DNA of 64,000 nt, from the NCBI RefSeq assembly GCF_947331815.1, contig NZ_OX373462.1, positions 186,001-250,000 on the forward strand. Reading direction: 5' to 3'. Below the pieces are notes generated by a model. The model searched no databases and was not told where the DNA came from. It was given only the letters and a program-made list of their open reading frames with translations. Source of the DNA: Cyanobacterium sp. uoEpiScrs1. GTDB lineage: Bacteria > Cyanobacteriota > Cyanobacteriia > Cyanobacteriales > Microcystaceae. Every line of letters starts with the position of its first letter. Positions within the stretch are counted from its first letter, which is position 1. A program made the position numbers and the translations under genes. This document shows, piece by piece, positions 62,403 to 64,000 of this stretch.

Positions 62403-62443
62403 ATAGTTATGATCCTTTAAATAGTTCTGATAATCATAACTAT
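62403..62443. terminator. Hairpin between convergent nagB and GerMN gene
   Basis: ATAGTTATGAT at 62403-62413 pairs with 62433-62443 around a 19-nt loop. It lies 4 bases after the nagB stop, and its right arm overlaps the last codon and stop of the other gene. Likely bidirectional, though AT-rich. Confidence 0.5.
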
Positions 62444-63051
62444 AACTCAAAGTTTTCATTAAACCATTGACGGGTTATCGGCTGTTCAATTTCTAACCCT
62501 TCTTCTCCTAAAATTTCTAAAGGTTGTCCATCTATTGTTACCCAAACCTTGGTGTTAGGATCAAGACTAGTGGATGTATAAAGAATTTGAGCTAAACGAC
62601 CTGTCATAGATGCGCTACCCCCTCCTGTAGTAAATTTCTGAGATAGATCAATTTTTACTCCTTCACTGTCTACAATAAGATTTAATAGTTCAGTTCCTTG
62701 AGGAATTGTGGTAATTTGCCCAGGTTCTGTAGAACCTGCTAGCAAACTTTCTAGAGCAGTTTGTAATATTTCTTTATTGTCAGTTGATTCATCGACAATT
62801 ACTGGTCTTGCTAACAATTCAAAATGGTCACCTGTGTCATTTAACCAGTAAACTCGTCCCAGCTCTATTTTAATCTGGTCTCCAATTGTTGGACTTTCGG
62901 TAGAAATTTTAGTTAGGTCGTTAGATGTTTTTAAAGTGTTGAGTGACCACCAAGTTGCTACGCTTCCTGTCGCTAAAATAGCGACTATAATTCCACCAAT
63001 AAATCCAATAGATAAACGATTTTTTTCATGATTATTATGGCGATTATCCAT
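62440..63051 (-). CDS. GerMN-domain protein with N-terminal membrane anchor
   Basis: A 203-residue protein with one membrane helix near 14-36 (SIGFIGGIIVAILATGSVATWW). A GerMN domain follows (about 65-180) with VYWLNDTGDHFELLARPV, ALESLLAG, GVKIDLSQKFTTGGGS and LAQILYTSTSLD. The domain was named from spore germination and lipoprotein GerM, but in cyanobacteria its role is unknown; a wall-associated function is a reasonable guess. An excellent AGGAGA site fixes the ATG. Confidence 0.88.
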   Translation of the reverse strand: MDNRHNNHEKNRLSIGFIGGIIVAILATGSVATWWSLNTLKTSNDLTKISTESPTIGDQIKIELGRVYWLNDTGDHFELLARPVIVDESTDNKEILQTALESLLAGSTEPGQITTIPQGTELLNLIVDSEGVKIDLSQKFTTGGGSASMTGRLAQILYTSTSLDPNTKVWVTIDGQPLEILGEEGLEIEQPITRQWFNENFEL

Positions 63052-63128
63052 AGTTATCTCCTGTTATGATTTTCAATCAAGGTTTGTGGTATTTGGTAAT
63101 CAGGTTACTATTTTTTAGATTCTCCCTT

Positions 63129-63917
63129 TTATTTTAAGGGTTCTAATCGGATAAAAGAGACAAGAGCGAGACTTTCCTCATCTATTTTTAATTTTAGTAG
63201 TCTAGTAATAATACCTTGTCTTTCTAGGATACCTAAATCAAATTGCTGAAAACGACTTAAAAATTTTTTTGATAGAGTTCTGCCATTTAATTCACCCCTT
63301 GGTTCAAGAACTTGGATTGATCGTCCATCTTTAATTTTAAATCCTGCCTCCAAACTTAGTGCTATAGTTTCATCTGTAGTTTTCTCATCAAATCTTTTTA
63401 ATTGCTGTAACTTTACTTTGATTCCTAAACGATTTTTAGGTTTAAATCCAATACAAATATTTAATATCCTAAATTTGGGAACCTGTTCAGGAACTATATT
63501 ATTAATAGTTTTTTGTAGTGTTTGTCTGATTTCGTCTGATTGTAGCGCTTGATTAATATCTCTTTCTTTAAGAATCAAACGTAATCCACCTTGTAATGGT
63601 TTGCGTAAAGACTTTCTAATTTCTTTAATATCTTTAGTTTGTAGATTATTAGTGTCAATATCGACGGAGTCTGTTTCTAATTCAAGAACTTCTATCCTAA
63701 AATTTTTAATGGGCTTTATTCCACGACTAGCAATACGAACTCTATCAATTTTTCCTTGAATTGATTGATAATTAGGAGTGTTATCTATTCGAACTGCTAA
63801 TTCTTCAACATCATTGATTTGAGAACGAATGGCATCAGCTACAATTGTATCAACTAATAAACCGATAGGAGAAATAACTACTAAAATACTTGATAAAAAT
63901 AATGTAAAAAATTCCAT
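63129..63917 (-). CDS. DUF2993 (LmeA-like) family protein
   Basis: A 262-residue cyanobacterial protein of the DUF2993 group. It has a hydrophobic N-terminal signal or anchor (FLSSILVVISPIGLLVDTI). It contains the typical VRIDNTPNYQSIQGKIDRVRI segment and the LRLILKERDINQALQS motif near 115. Members such as mycobacterial LmeA bind phospholipids and mannolipids in the envelope; a lipid-facing role is inferred only. It is upstream of the GerMN gene on the same strand, 77 bases apart, so the two may form an envelope operon. Confidence 0.85.
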   Translation of the reverse strand: MEFFTLFLSSILVVISPIGLLVDTIVADAIRSQINDVEELAVRIDNTPNYQSIQGKIDRVRIASRGIKPIKNFRIEVLELETDSVDIDTNNLQTKDIKEIRKSLRKPLQGGLRLILKERDINQALQSDEIRQTLQKTINNIVPEQVPKFRILNICIGFKPKNRLGIKVKLQQLKRFDEKTTDETIALSLEAGFKIKDGRSIQVLEPRGELNGRTLSKKFLSRFQQFDLGILERQGIITRLLKLKIDEESLALVSFIRLEPLK

Positions 63918-64000
63918 GTTTTTATGGTTAATTTTTATGGATAATTAATTAATTTTTAGGATTTACAATTTATGACAGTAAAACTATCAATTATTCACAT

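Noticed and set aside
1..64000. CRISPR arrays, prophage, insertion sequences with transposase
   Set aside because: I saw no regularly spaced direct repeats, no transposase or integrase frame and no phage structural gene.
1..64000. Assignment to UCYN-A (Atelocyanobacterium)
   Set aside because: The very low gene density and the intact phosphoribulokinase fit a less compact symbiont better. This rests on general knowledge and should be tested by whole-genome phylogeny.

Overview
The window looks like chromosome from a cyanobacterium with a degenerating, AT-rich genome. Cyanobacterial markers are phosphoribulokinase with all four regulatory cysteines, the KaiB-like-domain histidine kinase SasA, a GH57 glycogen branching enzyme, a group I intron in tRNA-Leu(UAA), the small RNA Yfr1 beside trxA, and DUF3181, DUF2993 and GerMN-domain proteins. 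By my rough sum only about 60% of the bases are coding, against the 80-90% usual in free-living relatives. Spacers of 0.5-2 kb are common and at least one gene is an obvious stop-riddled relic. This matches a recently reduced Crocosphaera/Cyanothece-type endosymbiont, and best fits the spheroid bodies of rhopalodiacean diatoms. UCYN-A is less likely because its published genome is much more gene-dense. The host assignment is inference; no nif or photosystem gene lies in the window to test it.

Layout. 1-8 kb: prk, a small membrane protein, tRNA-Gly, a divergent ProA paralogue without the catalytic cysteine, der, and a RecB-like nuclease. 8-17 kb: an orphan ParA, a hypothetical gene beside sasA, the GH57 branching enzyme, and a glycosyltransferase-TPR protein, separated by long eroded spacers. 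18-30 kb: DUF3181, a 121-bp inverted-repeat element, gloA, pyrE, tRNA-Ile2, a small membrane protein, recQ, a GT2 glycosyltransferase and clpB. 30-37 kb: a compact nadD-nrtR-nadE operon (minus strand), then a desert with two frameshifted relics and a 49-aa ORF. 37-45 kb: tpiA and folP, intron-containing trnL, trpE, and an orphan tandem ABC ATPase. 46-56 kb: dnaG, an acyltransferase, argJ, a 50-aa membrane peptide, murG, a secreted protein, trxA and Yfr1. 56-64 kb: pcrA/uvrD, a thioesterase pseudogene, a phosphoesterase, clpS with a CPBP protease, nagB, and GerMN and DUF2993 proteins.

Working together, the intact genes are mostly housekeeping: replication and repair (dnaG, recQ, pcrA), ribosome assembly (der), proteostasis (clpB, clpS, trxA), NAD, folate, pyrimidine, arginine and tryptophan synthesis, peptidoglycan and amino-sugar metabolism (murG, nagB), and glycogen and triose metabolism. 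This suits an endosymbiont that still makes its own cofactors, amino acids and wall. Most neighbours are functionally unrelated; the clear operons are nadD-nrtR-nadE and clpS-CPBP.

A recurrent oddity is the number of long perfect inverted repeats (11-20 bp arms) of unrelated sequence in spacers. One lies inside the thioesterase pseudogene exactly where the reading frame is lost. Coordinates of hairpins and RNA ends were counted by eye and may be off by a base or two.
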